From Takakia lepidozioides (lineage: Eukaryota; Streptophyta; Takakiopsida; Takakiales; Takakiaceae): DNA of 60,000 nt. The notes beneath the pieces are model-generated. The model was not told the DNA's origin. It did no database searches and saw nothing but the letters and a program-made list of their open reading frames with translations. The DNA is taken from contig CM060733.1 in the NCBI GenBank assembly GCA_030704615.1, positions 62,560,001 through 62,620,000 of the forward strand, given 5' to 3'. The first letter of the stretch is position 1, and each line of letters opens with the position of its first letter. Position numbers and translations under genes: made by a program. This document shows positions 33,904 through 44,786 of this stretch, in pieces.

Positions 33904-34635
33904 TGATAGTCTTAGCTCAAGGCCTTGAGGCCATGTGAAGCAAGGAGTAGAGGGAACACTCCATGAGGGAGGAGACTTGAGGACGAGTAGGAAGCCGGAT
34001 GAGGACCAAGCTGGAGTACCATTCTATCGAGCATTTAGAGCATCCCGAGCTCCATCGTCTGTTTGAGAGGGTGATTCACCATGCTACCTTGACCTTTGAA
34101 TTGAATTATATCATGTTTTGTTCAAGCTATCCCAAGTGGGAGCTTTGTGGCATTTGTTTCTAGATATTGAGAAAAACTAACCCTCTTGTAAAGAGGATGT
34201 ATTTTAGTCTGTGTTTACATATGTGTTGAAGCACAGGGGAAGAGCCCAAAGAGACAGGGCCTTGAGAGGAGTCTAACCCAATTGTTGTCATGGAAGTAAG
34301 GGTAGATTTCCATTTCTAGTTAGAGGTGACGACAATCTTGCTTGGGACGGCGAAGCTATCGCCAAAATTTCCATTTCTATTTAGAGGTCACGGCAATCTT
34401 GCTTGATACGGCGAAGCTATCACCAAAATTTCTAGTTCATTGTGTTCATTGGCAAGTGGATAAGCCCCCAGGTCATGGAAGACCATGGGAGGCCATGCTA
34501 ATCATCTATATAAAGAGTTAAGCCCCTATATAGGGGGCTGCCCAAAGGGGCAGTACCAATGACTAAAGTCAAAGCACTCTAGGTGCCCATAGCCAAGAGG
34601 TCAACCCATTGGGTTACCTAGGATCGCCACTTCAA
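33904..34635 (+). repeat. Dispersed repeat, copy 1
   Basis: Nearly the whole block, from GATAGTCTTAGCTCAAGG to TAGGATCGCCACTTCAA, recurs at 57813-58482 in the same orientation. This copy is longer mainly because a segment containing CGGCGAAGCTATCGCC or CGGCGAAGCTATCACC is doubled at about 34330-34433. The family (solo LTR, LARD-type internal region or other) cannot be told from two copies. It has no reading frame. Confidence 0.8.
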
Positions 34636-36764
34636 GACGCACGGGGGAGGCGTGGCCCCCGCTGGTGGGGTAAGTTGACCCCTGGAGCCCAAAGTACGGG
34701 GCTGGTACACTGCGTGGCAGCAGCAGGCGCCATGGCCGGCCCCGCGCAGGTACGACATGCGCGGCAGGGACGTGAGGCCTACGGACCCGCCCTGGCGGCG
34801 GGCCAGTAGCGCCGCGCCACATGGCATGGGCCGCGGGGCAGAGGCTTTAACCGGCGAATAATTCGACGGACCACGCCAAGGCCAGCAGTCCCTGGCCCAA
34901 GTCATTTTAAGGGGGTGTTCCTTCTAACCCCTGTGATTTATGCACTATTCATGCTACGATTTGGGCATGTGAGAAGTAGGAGTGATTTAGCTTAAAATAA
35001 AGGGATTTTTGGACCATTGGCTAGGCCTTGTTGAGATCAGTGAATAGATTTGTTCCCCAGGACTTGAGAGAAAGCTGCTCGGGAGTTGAGGCCAACAACA
35101 GAGAGGGATAGCCCAGAGACAGGGAGGAGAAGATCCTTGGTGAGGGTTTCAAAAGGTAGAAGATGACACATTTTAGATTCGTTCTAGTCTGGCCCCCCTC
35201 ATAGTTTAATCAGATTATATAGAAAAGGGGAGGGAAAAGGTCCCGGGAATGGACCATAGGACCCATTGGATTTTTAGCCATTGTTTATGCACCAGAGTTG
35301 CAAATGGATGAAGAATTGTTAAGTGGGGGTTTTCATTCATCATGGTCCGTTGACCATCTTAAGTTGCTAATGGATTATTGAGTGGGTTGTGCATAGGAAT
35401 TGGGGCGCTCCCAAGGTGGAGAGCGGTTCCCCGATGCTCCCAAAGGAAAGGGGCATTCCTAGGGTGTTCCCTGGTACCCTGGAGGTAATTCAGGTATTTC
35501 TAGGATCCCTTTGGGATTCCTTAGCCATAGGAATTTTCTACATTTTTGGGAATTCTTAATTATTTAATATTGTTTTCTGCAATTGTTTATTAGGCAAACC
35601 AGCCCTTGAAGTGGGAATTTATCCAGACCCCCTTAAACTAAAAATTGGGTTTGAAGGGAGATTCTGGCCCCGTCCGCCGAGGATATTTGGAGGCAAATAT
35701 GCGGTTGTTGGAGGGGCCTTGGCCAAGAGCTTTTGCCGTTGCTTCCACCGGATCTAGGAAATCATTTCGTCCGGCTTTGTCATATTAATATTATTCCCCC
35801 GAGAGGTTAGAATTTGACCCTAGATGTCGAAGACAGTTGGATCGCCCCAAGTGGAAACCCCACCTTGAGAGGTCAGATCCGGGCCCTTCCTCAAGGGTAG
35901 GTTGAACTCAACGACCTCAGGATCGGAGGGGCATTGGGCGGGAGACAGACGGTCCCCGTTTCCCTGAGTTCGGGATTCGCTTTGTGAAGGGATTTGAAGG
36001 TTCGTCCCGGCTATAAGCGGGTTAGGAGCTCAGGCATGTAGGGCATATTTCAATAAGTAAGACTTGGAGGGCATTAAATATTAAAAATGATAAACAAACC
36101 GTAGGACTAGGAAAACGCAAATCGCCCTGTGAAATAGAGTAGTGAGCTCTGCTTTGCCGGTAGGAATTAGAAAGTGTCGACCACCGCCCCTATCATTCCG
36201 CGGCCCCCTTGCACTAATCGCAGCCGGGTAGGCGGTTCATCGAGCCCAACCTACACCGCAACTTACCACGACCCATCCCCTAGACTAGTATGCCGTCACC
36301 CTGGCCGTGCGCGCCCAGGGCTCGTCAGTGTCCGCACATCTACCAATACTGTGCTCAATTTAGGGTTTGTCAAATTTGGCAATATGCCAGACCCCATTCA
36401 TGCCAAGTTTAAAGTGAACGAAGTCGTTGATGCTCTTACTAGAAACAGTGAAGCCCAACGCAAACGTGCAAAATTGCAAAAATACATTAAAATGTTTATG
36501 TGATCAGAATACGAACAATCGGGAACATGACAATTGTGTTTCCCGATCACTTTCATACCTAGTTATCATTCCTGACGTGATGTGGCGCTGACACATCGGA
36601 CGTCACGTCGGCCGTCATGTCACGTCGAAACCGGACGTTTACCCATGTAATTTTTTTTACATTTGACTTTTACGATTAACTTCTACCCTCTCTAATGACA
36701 TGGTAGCCACGGTTTAAAACACACGTGGATACTTATTAATATTTAGTAATTCATTTTATAAAAT
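34636..36764. other. Unassigned DNA between the dispersed repeat and the hairpin array
   Basis: A GC-rich stretch at 34640-34870 is followed by unremarkable sequence. An open frame at 36174-36503 (+) shows no domain. Near 36580-36630 short GACGT/CACGTC words are clustered. Confidence 0.4.
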
Positions 36765-37635
36765 GCGACCGCCCATATTGGCGGTCGTTTGTAATTTATT
36801 ATTTTTTAAATGAAGCGACCGCCATTGGCTGTCGCTTCTATTTTTTTTTTTTTAAATGAAGCGTCACTAGTGGTCTCCTCATGTAATTTGTTTAATTTTC
36901 TTAAATGCAGCGACGGCTAATGGCGGTCGTTGTTATTCCCTAATTGATTTTTAAGAAATTAAGCGACCGCCACAAGGGCGGTCGCTCTTTTTGTTTTTAA
37001 AAAAATTGAGCGACCGCCGTGTGGCGGTCGCTCTTTATCCCTAATATGGGTTTTTTTAAAGAAATTAAGCGACCACCAGGCGGCGGTTGTTTTTTTTGTT
37101 TATTAAACAGTTTAGCGACCTACTTTCGTTGTTTTTTCCAAATTGTTTTTAAGAAATTAAGTGACCGCCAGGCGGGCGGTCGCTCTTTTTTGTTTTTTAA
37201 CAATTTAGTGACCGCCATGTAGCGGTCACTCTTTTTTCGTAATTTGGGTTTTCTAAAGAAATGAAGGGACCGCCACAAGGCGGTCGCTCGTTTTTTTTTA
37301 AAAAAAATTAGGCGACCGCCGTGTGGCAGTCGTTTTTTTTCCCTAATTTGGGTTTTTTAAGAAATAAAGCGACCGCCACAAGGCGGTCGCTCGTTTTTTT
37401 TTAAAAAAAATTAGGCGACCGCCGTGTGGCGGTCGTTTTTTTTTCCCTAATTTGGGTTTTTTAAGAAATAAAGCGACCGCCACAATGGCGGGGTTGCTGA
37501 TTTTTGTATATTTAAATATTACGCGACCGCCTAATGGCAGTCGTTTTTTTTAAAAAAAAATTAAATAAAGCGACCGCAGTTTGGCGGTTGTTTTTTTTAT
37601 ATATCTAAAAAAATGCAGCGGCCACTGGCCAACTG
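36765..37635. repeat. Array of about 17 short GC-rich palindromes
   Basis: Perfect or near-perfect hairpins of the form GCGACCGCC-n-GGCGGTCGC start near 36765, 36814, 36908, 36963, 37010, 37068, 37159, 37206, 37266, 37312, 37369, 37414, 37472, 37523 and 37569. More decayed ones lie near 36858, 37114 and 37616. Spacing is about 45-60 bases, and linkers are runs of T and A with the recurring words CCCTAATTTGGG and AAGAAAT. Loops alternate: ACAA (sometimes with one extra G) and GTGT follow each other at 36963/37010, 37266/37312 and 37369/37414. The last two pairs are near-identical units of about 103 bp. The layout fits subterminal repeats of CACTA-type transposons, but no CACTA terminus was found next to it. 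Confidence 0.9.
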
Positions 37636-37934
37636 GCTCCCCCTGACGGTTCTCGTGGAGCGGTTCATTGGCATCATGTAGTCCTTTCGGACTTCGTTGC
37701 TTGGCACTGCCAACAGGAGGTGCAAAGGTGATTATTTGGAGGGGGGGTAGAGGTTTTGTCAGGTTTTTATTGGTTGGTCCGACACCCTTGTTCTAAGTTT
37801 CATCATCCTAGCTCCATTTTGCCGTTTTCGGATCTTCTGTGATCTGTTTTTGCAGAAACTAGAAATATACCATCCACACGCGTCCATTACCGTTTCTGAG
37901 GTTCGCTCTCCTGTAGTGGACAAAGGTTTATACA

Positions 37935-39299
37935 ATGTTGGGGGTTGTGAATTCAAGTTCTGGGGCGGGGTCGTCGTCTGGGGGTCGGAGTAAGAGAAAA
38001 AGTGCCCACGAGCGGGATAGCTAGGTCAACAAGCAAGACTACCCGAGACCAGATGCATTGGATAGGGTGAAACAAGTGATAGTTAATTATTTCAGGGGTA
38101 TGGACATGATGAGGCTGGAGAGTGCTTATGTCAGACATGGATGGGAGGGGTTTCAGATTTTTCAGCAGAATATGGAGAGGAAAATGACGGACGCTTTGGC
38201 TGGGGATAAGTGGACGGCGGACAGGGACAAGCCGAATTTCAATCGGTGGATCCAAAGCAGGGCGAAAGACGTCACGTGGAATTTGAGGCAGCTAATGAAG
38301 ACATGGAATGGTAGAACAACCGAGGTTCGGGTGTTGGGCGCACGCGGCAAGTCAGAATTTACATCGTCAGACTAGGTTAGTCCCTTGGAAGGCGGGGAAG
38401 GCACGACTTCTCTTTATTACGTGAACTCAAAGAAGGAGGGTATGCTAAGGTCCGTCAGTGTAGGATTGTTGGCGATTCTAGAATACGGAGCGTTGGGAGC
38501 TAGCGGGAAAAAAGCCCAAGTCCAAAAATCTAGAAAATGCACTAAGACAACATAACGACGAGTGTTTGGCAGTGAAGTTCCAGCATCCGGGTGTTATCTC
38601 ATATTTTGCTGTGAATGTACGTGAGGTAGAGGGTTACACTCGTTGGTGGAATGGGGGGACAATACGCGACATGATGAACCTTTGACAGAAAATGGGGCAA
38701 CGATTGGGACAACAAGGAGATTGTGGAAAAAAAAGAAACGGAAGAAGAGTTCCAGGAAATCGATCGTTTGCTTCGTTTCCGGAAAGTGCGCAGTAAACTT
38801 GCATGGGCACTGGTGTGCATTATGGATGTTGTCCATAAGAACGGTGTCATGCACAATGACTTGCTCCCGACAACATCTTGGTGCATTTCCCAGATGGCAC
38901 CGAGGAGATCAAGATTGGGATGTGTGATTGGGGCTTAGCCACCCCATTGGAGATATGGAAAGCCTTACCGTACCAGTTTGAAAACCAAAAACAAGCTGGA
39001 CCAGGAACTCGCAAAAAGATGGTGGGTGGAAAAAGATATTGCATTGGGTTTTCATGCAAATGCCCACCCCCTACCCGCCCCTCCCGGAAATGACGTTGGA
39101 GGCCTTTGCCGTTAGGAAGATAGCGGTACTAATAAATGACAGCTCTCATTATGATTCCAGTATGTTCGAGGACCAATCTATGGGATGTTGTTGGGATTCA
39201 ATGCTACAAAGGTTGTATGACGACAACAAGAGGGAGAGAGTCACATTAGCCCACGTAGTACGTCGGTTCATGGACAAGCCCGTATATAGGACGGAGTAG
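37935..39299 (+). pseudogene. Decayed kinase-like gene with HND and DWG loops
   Basis: From ATG 37935 a Ser/Gly-rich, basic leader is followed by ALDRVKQVIVNYFRGMDMM, NRWIQSRAKDVTWNLRQLMK and TWNGRTTEVRVLG. Further on come LAVKFQHPGVISYFAVNVRE and GYTRWWNGGTIRDMMNL (N-lobe and hinge). LAWALVCIMDVVHKNGVMHN with DLLP follows (catalytic loop HND at 38852-38860), then NILVHFPDGTEEIKIG and MCDWGLAT (DWG at 38926-38934 in place of DFG). Breaks include TAGs near 38022 and 38373, a one-base insertion near 38682 and a one-base loss near 38870. The family looks like a eukaryotic kinase fold; activity is unlikely in this copy. It starts about 300 bases after the hairpin array and ends about 170 before a fold-back. 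Confidence 0.65.
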
Positions 39300-39466
39300 A
39301 CCATAGTCTCGTAGATATTAGATTTGCGGCGGTACAATGGTTCATTTGTGAAGACATAACTCAATTTTGATCGTGCATGTAATAAATAAAGTCTCATTGT
39401 AAATACTACATTACATATGCTCGACCCTGACACATGTCATCGCCATATAAATGGTTTGTGTATTGT

Positions 39467-39849
39467 CTCACTGTTTATATTTGTAATGTTCCAACGTTTC
39501 TGATAGGATTATGAGAAAACAATGTATTAGTTCTGTAGGAGTTAAACAACAAACGTCCCACATCTCATTCGGATGTGCGACACTACCATGAGAGGCATGG
39601 ATCGGAAAGTAACAGGTGCACATGCGACCTCCGAAGTCCGAACGTTCGATACTAGGTCTAGCGAATGGTCTACTTGAACGTCCGGAGGTCGCAGGTACAC
39701 CTATTACTTTCAGATCCATGTCTCTCATGGTAGTGTCGACATTTGAATAAGATATGGAACGTTTGTTGTCTAACTCCTACGGAACCAATATATCGTTTTC
39801 TCAGTACCATGTCAGAAACATTGAAACATTGGAACATACAAACAGTGAC
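39467..39849. repeat. Long fold-back (inverted repeat), about 380 bp
   Basis: The left arm (about 39467-39643) and right arm (about 39668-39849) are inverted copies. Paired words include TCACTGTTTATATTTG with its partner near 39838, TAGGAGTTAAACAACAAACG (39537) against the complement near 39758, and CACTACCATGAGAGGCATGG (39582) against the complement near 39717. About 25 bases form the loop. The arms are diverged but would form a long stem. There is no coding content. It may be a MITE or fold-back element, or a small-RNA source. Confidence 0.85.
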
Positions 39850-40559
39850 ACAGTACACGGCCGATTTTATTGAAATGACATCTGTGAGGTTGGAGCGTAT
39901 GCAATTTATTATTTACAACGGAAATTTATTTACTCGGGGGACCGGTACTGCTGCTGGAGCGCAACTGATGGTGCGAGTTCTCTATTGATTTGAGCTGTCA
40001 CAACCAATATCAACAATCATATTTTACTGTAAGGTGTTTGAAGCTATTGTTGTTCCTCTAGCTAAATTCTGTAGTAGTCTTTTTGCTATTCCATGCTAAC
40101 AACATCAAGTCCTCTGAGACTGTCATGTTCAAACGAATGTATCAGCCACCCTGGTCAGCCACGGCCCACCATAAATAGAAAGAATTGGATATTTGGTGCT
40201 CAGTTCCTGGTTTCATGTCTGTGGTAGCTGATACGGAATTCGGAATATGGCAGTCTCAGTGGACATGATATTGTTGGCATGGGAGTAGCAAAACGATTCC
40301 TATAGAAATCAGCTACATGAACATCGACAGTATGAAACACCTTGCACCTTGGAGCATTATTGAGATTGTTTGCACGAATTATTTGTGTTTGTGCCTTCAA
40401 GTGACAAACATTTCCACCATAGTGCGGAAGAGGTGCATTGGCCACATAAAACAGTTGATGTGATACGTATCACATCGAATTTGTGAAAATGTATCACATG
40501 AACCGTTCCATGTGGCCTACGGGAATCTTCGACTAGTACAAGATCAATGTGGCCTACGT

Positions 40560-41000
40560 GGAGGCATAATTGGCAGACGAGGACGCGTTACCTTCAGCCT
40601 CCCACCAACAAACCTGAGATCATTTCAGAAGCGCTTCAAGTGACGAATGAAATGGTTCATCTGACATCATCCAAATGTTGAACATGCTGAGGTCTTTTGT
40701 AATGTGTTCTGCTTCGTAATGCGGTGCTTCTCTAGCTCTTCTTTTTCCCATTTGATGACATTCTCGATCTGGAAGACATCCAGACGTGTATAGAAATCCT
40801 TAAAAAATAAAATAACCATCAAAATTTGAAGTGAGGCTTCAAATTTTGATGGTTATTTGGTTTTTTTAGGATTTCTATACACCTGTGGATCTCTTCCAGA
40901 TCGAGAATGGCACCAGAAAGAGGACATGGAGAAGCACCTTTTCCGAAGCAGGAGACACTACCAAAAGTGCTTCAAAAGGCAGGGCACCCATGAAGGTGCT
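40560..41000. repeat. Fold-back element A
   Basis: It is centred near 40838, with the inner stem ACCATCAAAATTTGAAG, a TGAGG loop and the exact complement. Pairing continues outward through TATAGAAATCCTTA / AGGATTTCTATA, and CATTCTCGATCTGGAAGA with its complement near 40899, to GGTGCTTCTC / GAGAAGCACC. The arms total roughly 150 bases or more. The upstream flank (GGCAGACGAGGACGCGTTA) is shared with fold-back B. Confidence 0.85.
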
Positions 41001-41139
41001 TGATCAATGGGCGATCGAATCATTCACCTCCCTCTCGAATGGTTGACGATCCAAATGGTTTTTGTTTGCTTTAACTTTGTCACTATGTTCAACATACCAT
41101 GCAATAGGTCCCGGTATGAGATCAATGTGGCCTAGGGGG

Positions 41140-41560
41140 AGACATGATTGGCAGACGATGACGCGTTAGCTTCCACCAACAAACATGTGATCATTTCAGA
41201 AGCGCTTGAACTGACGAACGAAATGGTTCTTCATCCAAATGTTCAACATGTTGAGGTCTTCTGTAATGTCTCTTTCTTCGTAATGAGGTGCTTCTCCAGC
41301 TCTTATTTTTCCAATGTTGATGTTCTGCATCTGGAACAGATCCACACATGTGTATTGAAATACTTAAAAAACCAAATGACCATCAAAACTTGAAGCTGGG
41401 GATGAGGCTTGTAAAAGTTGCGATGATCATTTGGTTATTTAAGGAGGTTGGGTCATATGTGTGGATCTGTTCCAGGTGGAGAACATTGACAGATTAAATA
41501 AAGTGGACATGAAGAAGCACCGCATTATGAAGTATGAGACACTACAAAAAGAGCTTCAAA
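41140..41560. repeat. Fold-back element B, related to A
   Basis: It is centred near 41398. It shares with element A the flank GGCAGACGATGACGCGTTAG, the word CATTTCAGAAGCGCTT, the GAGGTGCTTCTCCAGCTCTT segment and the outer end GAGACACTACAAAAAGAGCT. Its stem is less perfect (ACCATCAAAACTTGAAG against CTTGTAAAAGTTGCGATGA). Same family, older or more diverged hairpin. Confidence 0.8.
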
Positions 41561-41576
41561 AGGCATACCATGTAAC

Positions 41577-42060
41577 AGGTCCCGGTCTAATATGAGACGA
41601 AACAAAATTCATTCAATGGGTGATCGAATGGTTGACCATCCAAATGATTTTCGTTTGTTTTCAAACTTTGCCGTTATATTCAACATACCATGTACCAGGT
41701 CCCGGACTAATATGAGATGAAACGAAATTCATTCGATGGCTAAACGGATGGTTGCCCATCGAAATGATTTTGGTTCATTTTGAGACTTGGCCAGTATGTT
41801 GCATGTACCATCTAAGAGGTCCCAGAGTAATATGAGATGAAACGAAAATCGTTGGATGAGCCAACGGATGGTTGTCCATCCAAATGAATTTTGTTCGCTT
41901 CGAGACTTGGCTAACATGTTCAATGTACCATCTGATAGGTCCCAGAATAATTTGAGATCCACCAAAATTCGCTCAATGGGCCAATGAGGCGTTCACCTGT
42001 CATCCAATTTTGTTCATTGAGAAAAAGAAATGCAGTCATGGGTGAACGGCTATTGCACCC
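41577..42060. repeat. Exact-period 120-bp tandem repeat
   Basis: AGGTCCC begins at about 41578, 41698, 41818 and 41938, an exact 120-base period. Each unit carries GGATGGTTG.CCATC or a close variant, AAATGA.TTT.GTT and a (C/T)ACCATNTAAN-like word before AGGTCCC. Diverged members occur at 41106 and, beyond the chromovirus, at 49544, so the retroelement landed inside this repeat domain. Confidence 0.85.
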
Positions 42061-42565
42061 ATTGAACGGATGAGGTTGAGGCCCATCTTTTTCCCGCATG
42101 TGCTTGAATATGTGTGCAACACATGTGCGGAGGTACAACAAAAGGAAAAAAACATTTGCCTCCCCAACCATGCCCTCTCAAACAATTTAGAATTAAATTG
42201 AGTTTAAATGAATTTCAAGCAAATAATTAAGTTAACATTGTCTTTGATTGGGGTTTTCTGCTACGTATCGATTTTATTTTGGGCTCAATTTTGTTCTGTG
42301 GCTTCAACTCTCACACCGCTACATCCCTATAAAAATTTGGACCAAACAAAAATGAAGGAAAAAAAAAAACTCTTCACTCACTATTGCAGAAATCTCTTTG
42401 AAGAGTGCATGAAGTAGAACGTTTGGAGTGCAAAACAGGGAAGAAACTGTGGTTTTGGGTCCAAATGAATTTTGTTCACTCCCAAATTTGGCACGCACGT
42501 TGCATATGTCGTCATTACACATATGGTGCAAAAACGGAATGAAAAAAAATAATGTGCACGTGAAA
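42061..42565. other. Diverged repeat flank left of the chromovirus
   Basis: Words such as CCAAATGAATTTTGTTC (42461-42477) continue the 120-bp repeat in decayed form. No gene was seen. Confidence 0.5.
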
Positions 42566-42570
42566 CGCAG

Positions 42571-43294
42571 TGTCGCGCACCTCACTTCGGTAAGCTCCCC
42601 TTCAAGTCATAGTTACTCGCTTTGATGCGCGCGCCTGACTCCCAACCTGGCCGCCCGGGCCAACTTGGAGCTTCGGCTGCTCACCGGGACATAACGGTCC
42701 CCCTCGCTTCCCTCTAAACCCTCCACCTATTTGGGACTAGGAGAATTCCCTTTGGTAGATGGCAGTCCGGAACAGCTCCCCTCTCTTTGGTCGCTTTCCG
42801 GCTCGTTCGCTTACTCACTAGTTTTTGGTCACCAACGGGCTTGCACCGTTCTCGGGGTTACTACTCCCTATATATACTTCTGTAGCTGTCCGCGGGGGTT
42901 TCATAACCAGCCATGCCATTTTATGGCGAACCACCACGAAAACCCTCGACTCCCGGTGATGAGTCGCGGTGAGTCTTGGCCCACTCATCACGGCCCCTAT
43001 GGACCGTGATGAGTCCCAAGACTCCCCACGACTCCCACCACGAGGTCTCCGCCCCCATGGTGAGTCCTATGCCACCCCCACTAAGTCCCGCTAAGCTACC
43101 ACCACCCCTTGTGGAGCTACCCCCACCGCAACCCGGTGTGCGGGCTCCACCTAGTGAGCGCCTCCGCCTCCTTGAGTGCCTTGGGCACTCAAGGGTGCTT
43201 CAGCCCCCCATACCTGTCGCTGCCAATGCCCCCACTACAGGGGCAGCCCCTCATGTGTCCCGACCCCCTGCCCTCAAGGCAAAGGGTCGCGACA
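42571..43294 (-). repeat. Chromovirus 3' LTR
   Basis: This 724-bp LTR lies on the minus strand downstream of pol. It contains a TATATA motif near 42870. It differs from the other LTR by substitutions that all look like C/T or A/G changes. Confidence 0.95.
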
Positions 43295-43315
43295 CACACC
43301 CCTACCAACAGGGAG
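43295..43315 (-). promoter_or_regulatory. Candidate polypurine tract
   Basis: On the minus strand GGTAGGGGTG directly precedes the 3' LTR, the position where plus-strand DNA synthesis is primed. It is short for a polypurine tract. Confidence 0.5.
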
Positions 43316-44199
43316 TCGATGTCCTCATTGACTTGTCCATTTTGTAGAAACGAACATCCAAGCTGTGGCGTCCCACATCAAGGAGTTTGTTTCCGCACCA
43401 TGGCGTCCCATGGCAAAGAACCAAACCCCACACTTGACTCTACTCTCCACTAGCTAGTTCGGCCGACTTCCTCCAAGTCCCGGCCAAGGGTGGAGCCTCT
43501 CCAGCTCCTCCCAGTGCACTCTTCTTGGCCTACTTCAAGGCCAAGGAACGATCCTCCCCGAGGATCGAATCGCCTTACTGCAACAACATTGCTTGCGATC
43601 GCTCATGATGCCGCTTTTGGCATCACCTTGAGCAAGGGTTCCCTGGAACCCTCTTTGACTAGGAAGATAACCTTGAATCAACCGTGCGCCCCAATCACTA
43701 CAATTGGGTCCGCCTTGGGATGCAGGCCTGAGGTACGGGAACACGCCGAAGCCAAACTACGACTTCGTCCCGAGGCTACACGATTATAGTACGTGAACGG
43801 AAGCACGTAGCTTCCGCGTTAGCCCGCACTACAAGGCAACCCCCTCGGTAGCGCAGTTATAGTACGCGCACGCGCCAGGTGCGTACTAGCACGTGAACTC
43901 CCAAAGAAGTCGCAAGTTTCCTTGCCCCTTGGATGGGGGTCACCCGATTTCGGCACTACGCAAACACACGATTAACCCAATTTACCTCTCCCACTTTTAT
44001 AAGCTAGCATGCATTCTACACACTAGCCAACCATACCATGCATCACCATTCCAAACAAAATAGGATGCACAACATTTGGAACCCATTTCCTTTATAACAA
44101 ATTTTTGTACAATACAAGTTTTTGTAATCGGATTCCTAAGCTAGCTAAGCCGGGCTAGGCATGCATTTCCTCCCCCACGCTCCAAGGTTGATGTCCCCA
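43316..44199 (-). other. Noncoding spacer between pol and 3' LTR
   Basis: About 900 bases without a conserved frame, on the 3' side of the chromodomain stop. Similar spacers occur in other plant gypsy elements. Confidence 0.6.
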
Positions 44200-44640
44200 T
44201 CAACGTTTCTTCCGCTTTTGAGGTCGCCCTTCGAAAGCTGCAACCGCCTCGGATGCGTTTCCCATTTCTGAGGCACGCACCCAAGATGCCTCTACATGAT
44301 GATAGCCCTTCCATTTGACGAGATACTCCGTTTCTCGGTTCTTGAACCTCCTCGACTTAAGTATTGCCTCCACTTGTACTCAGGTTCATTTTCATGATCC
44401 AACAGCATAGGTGGCGGACGCAACACTTGATGCCGATTCGGACGCGCTTCATCTTTGAAGTAAGGCTTCAAAAGGGAGACATGGAATACTGGGTGCACCT
44501 TGCTGTTTGCCGGCAGCTCCAATTCATACACATCCTCATTCATAACCTTCCGAATGCGAAAGGGTCCCGCATACGGAGGTACAAACTTCGGACTCACTTC
44601 CGGAGGTAGTCGGAAATTCTTGATGTTCAACTAGACCTCT
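44200..44640 (-). pseudogene. Chromovirus integrase C-terminus and chromodomain
   Basis: On the minus strand, after a TAG where TGG (W) is usual (near 44632), come [39 protein letters not shown] and LKPYF, the gypsy integrase tail. After a one-base shift near 44375 the chromodomain reads [32 protein letters not shown], ending in a basic KRKKR before TGA at 44200. Chromodomains in this position define chromoviruses and can bind histone marks to direct insertion into heterochromatin. Confidence 0.9.
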
Positions 44641-44786
44641 GTGCCTGCCTCAAACTTCACTTCCCTCCGCTTCCGATTCGCCTGCCTTTCATACCGTTTC
44701 CTGGCTTTGGCAATGTTGTACTTTGCGAGCTTCAACAAACGCTCGCGTTCTTCCAGTACCGCCGCTACTGCCGGTTCCTCAACGTC

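Noticed and set aside
36174-36503. Protein-coding gene of 109 codons
   Set aside because: Composition and lack of any motif suggest a chance frame.
36765-37635. CRISPR array
   Set aside because: The repeats are palindromes separated by low-complexity A/T linkers that are themselves similar to each other, in a plant nuclear context with no cas genes.
36765-37635. Series of bacterial-type terminators
   Set aside because: Hairpin plus T-run looks like it, but the surroundings are eukaryotic and the tracts occur on both sides in both strands.
43490-43789. Plus-strand genes inside the chromovirus (and other plus frames at 42.7-49.6 kb)
   Set aside because: They are shadows of LTR and pol sequence on the opposite strand.
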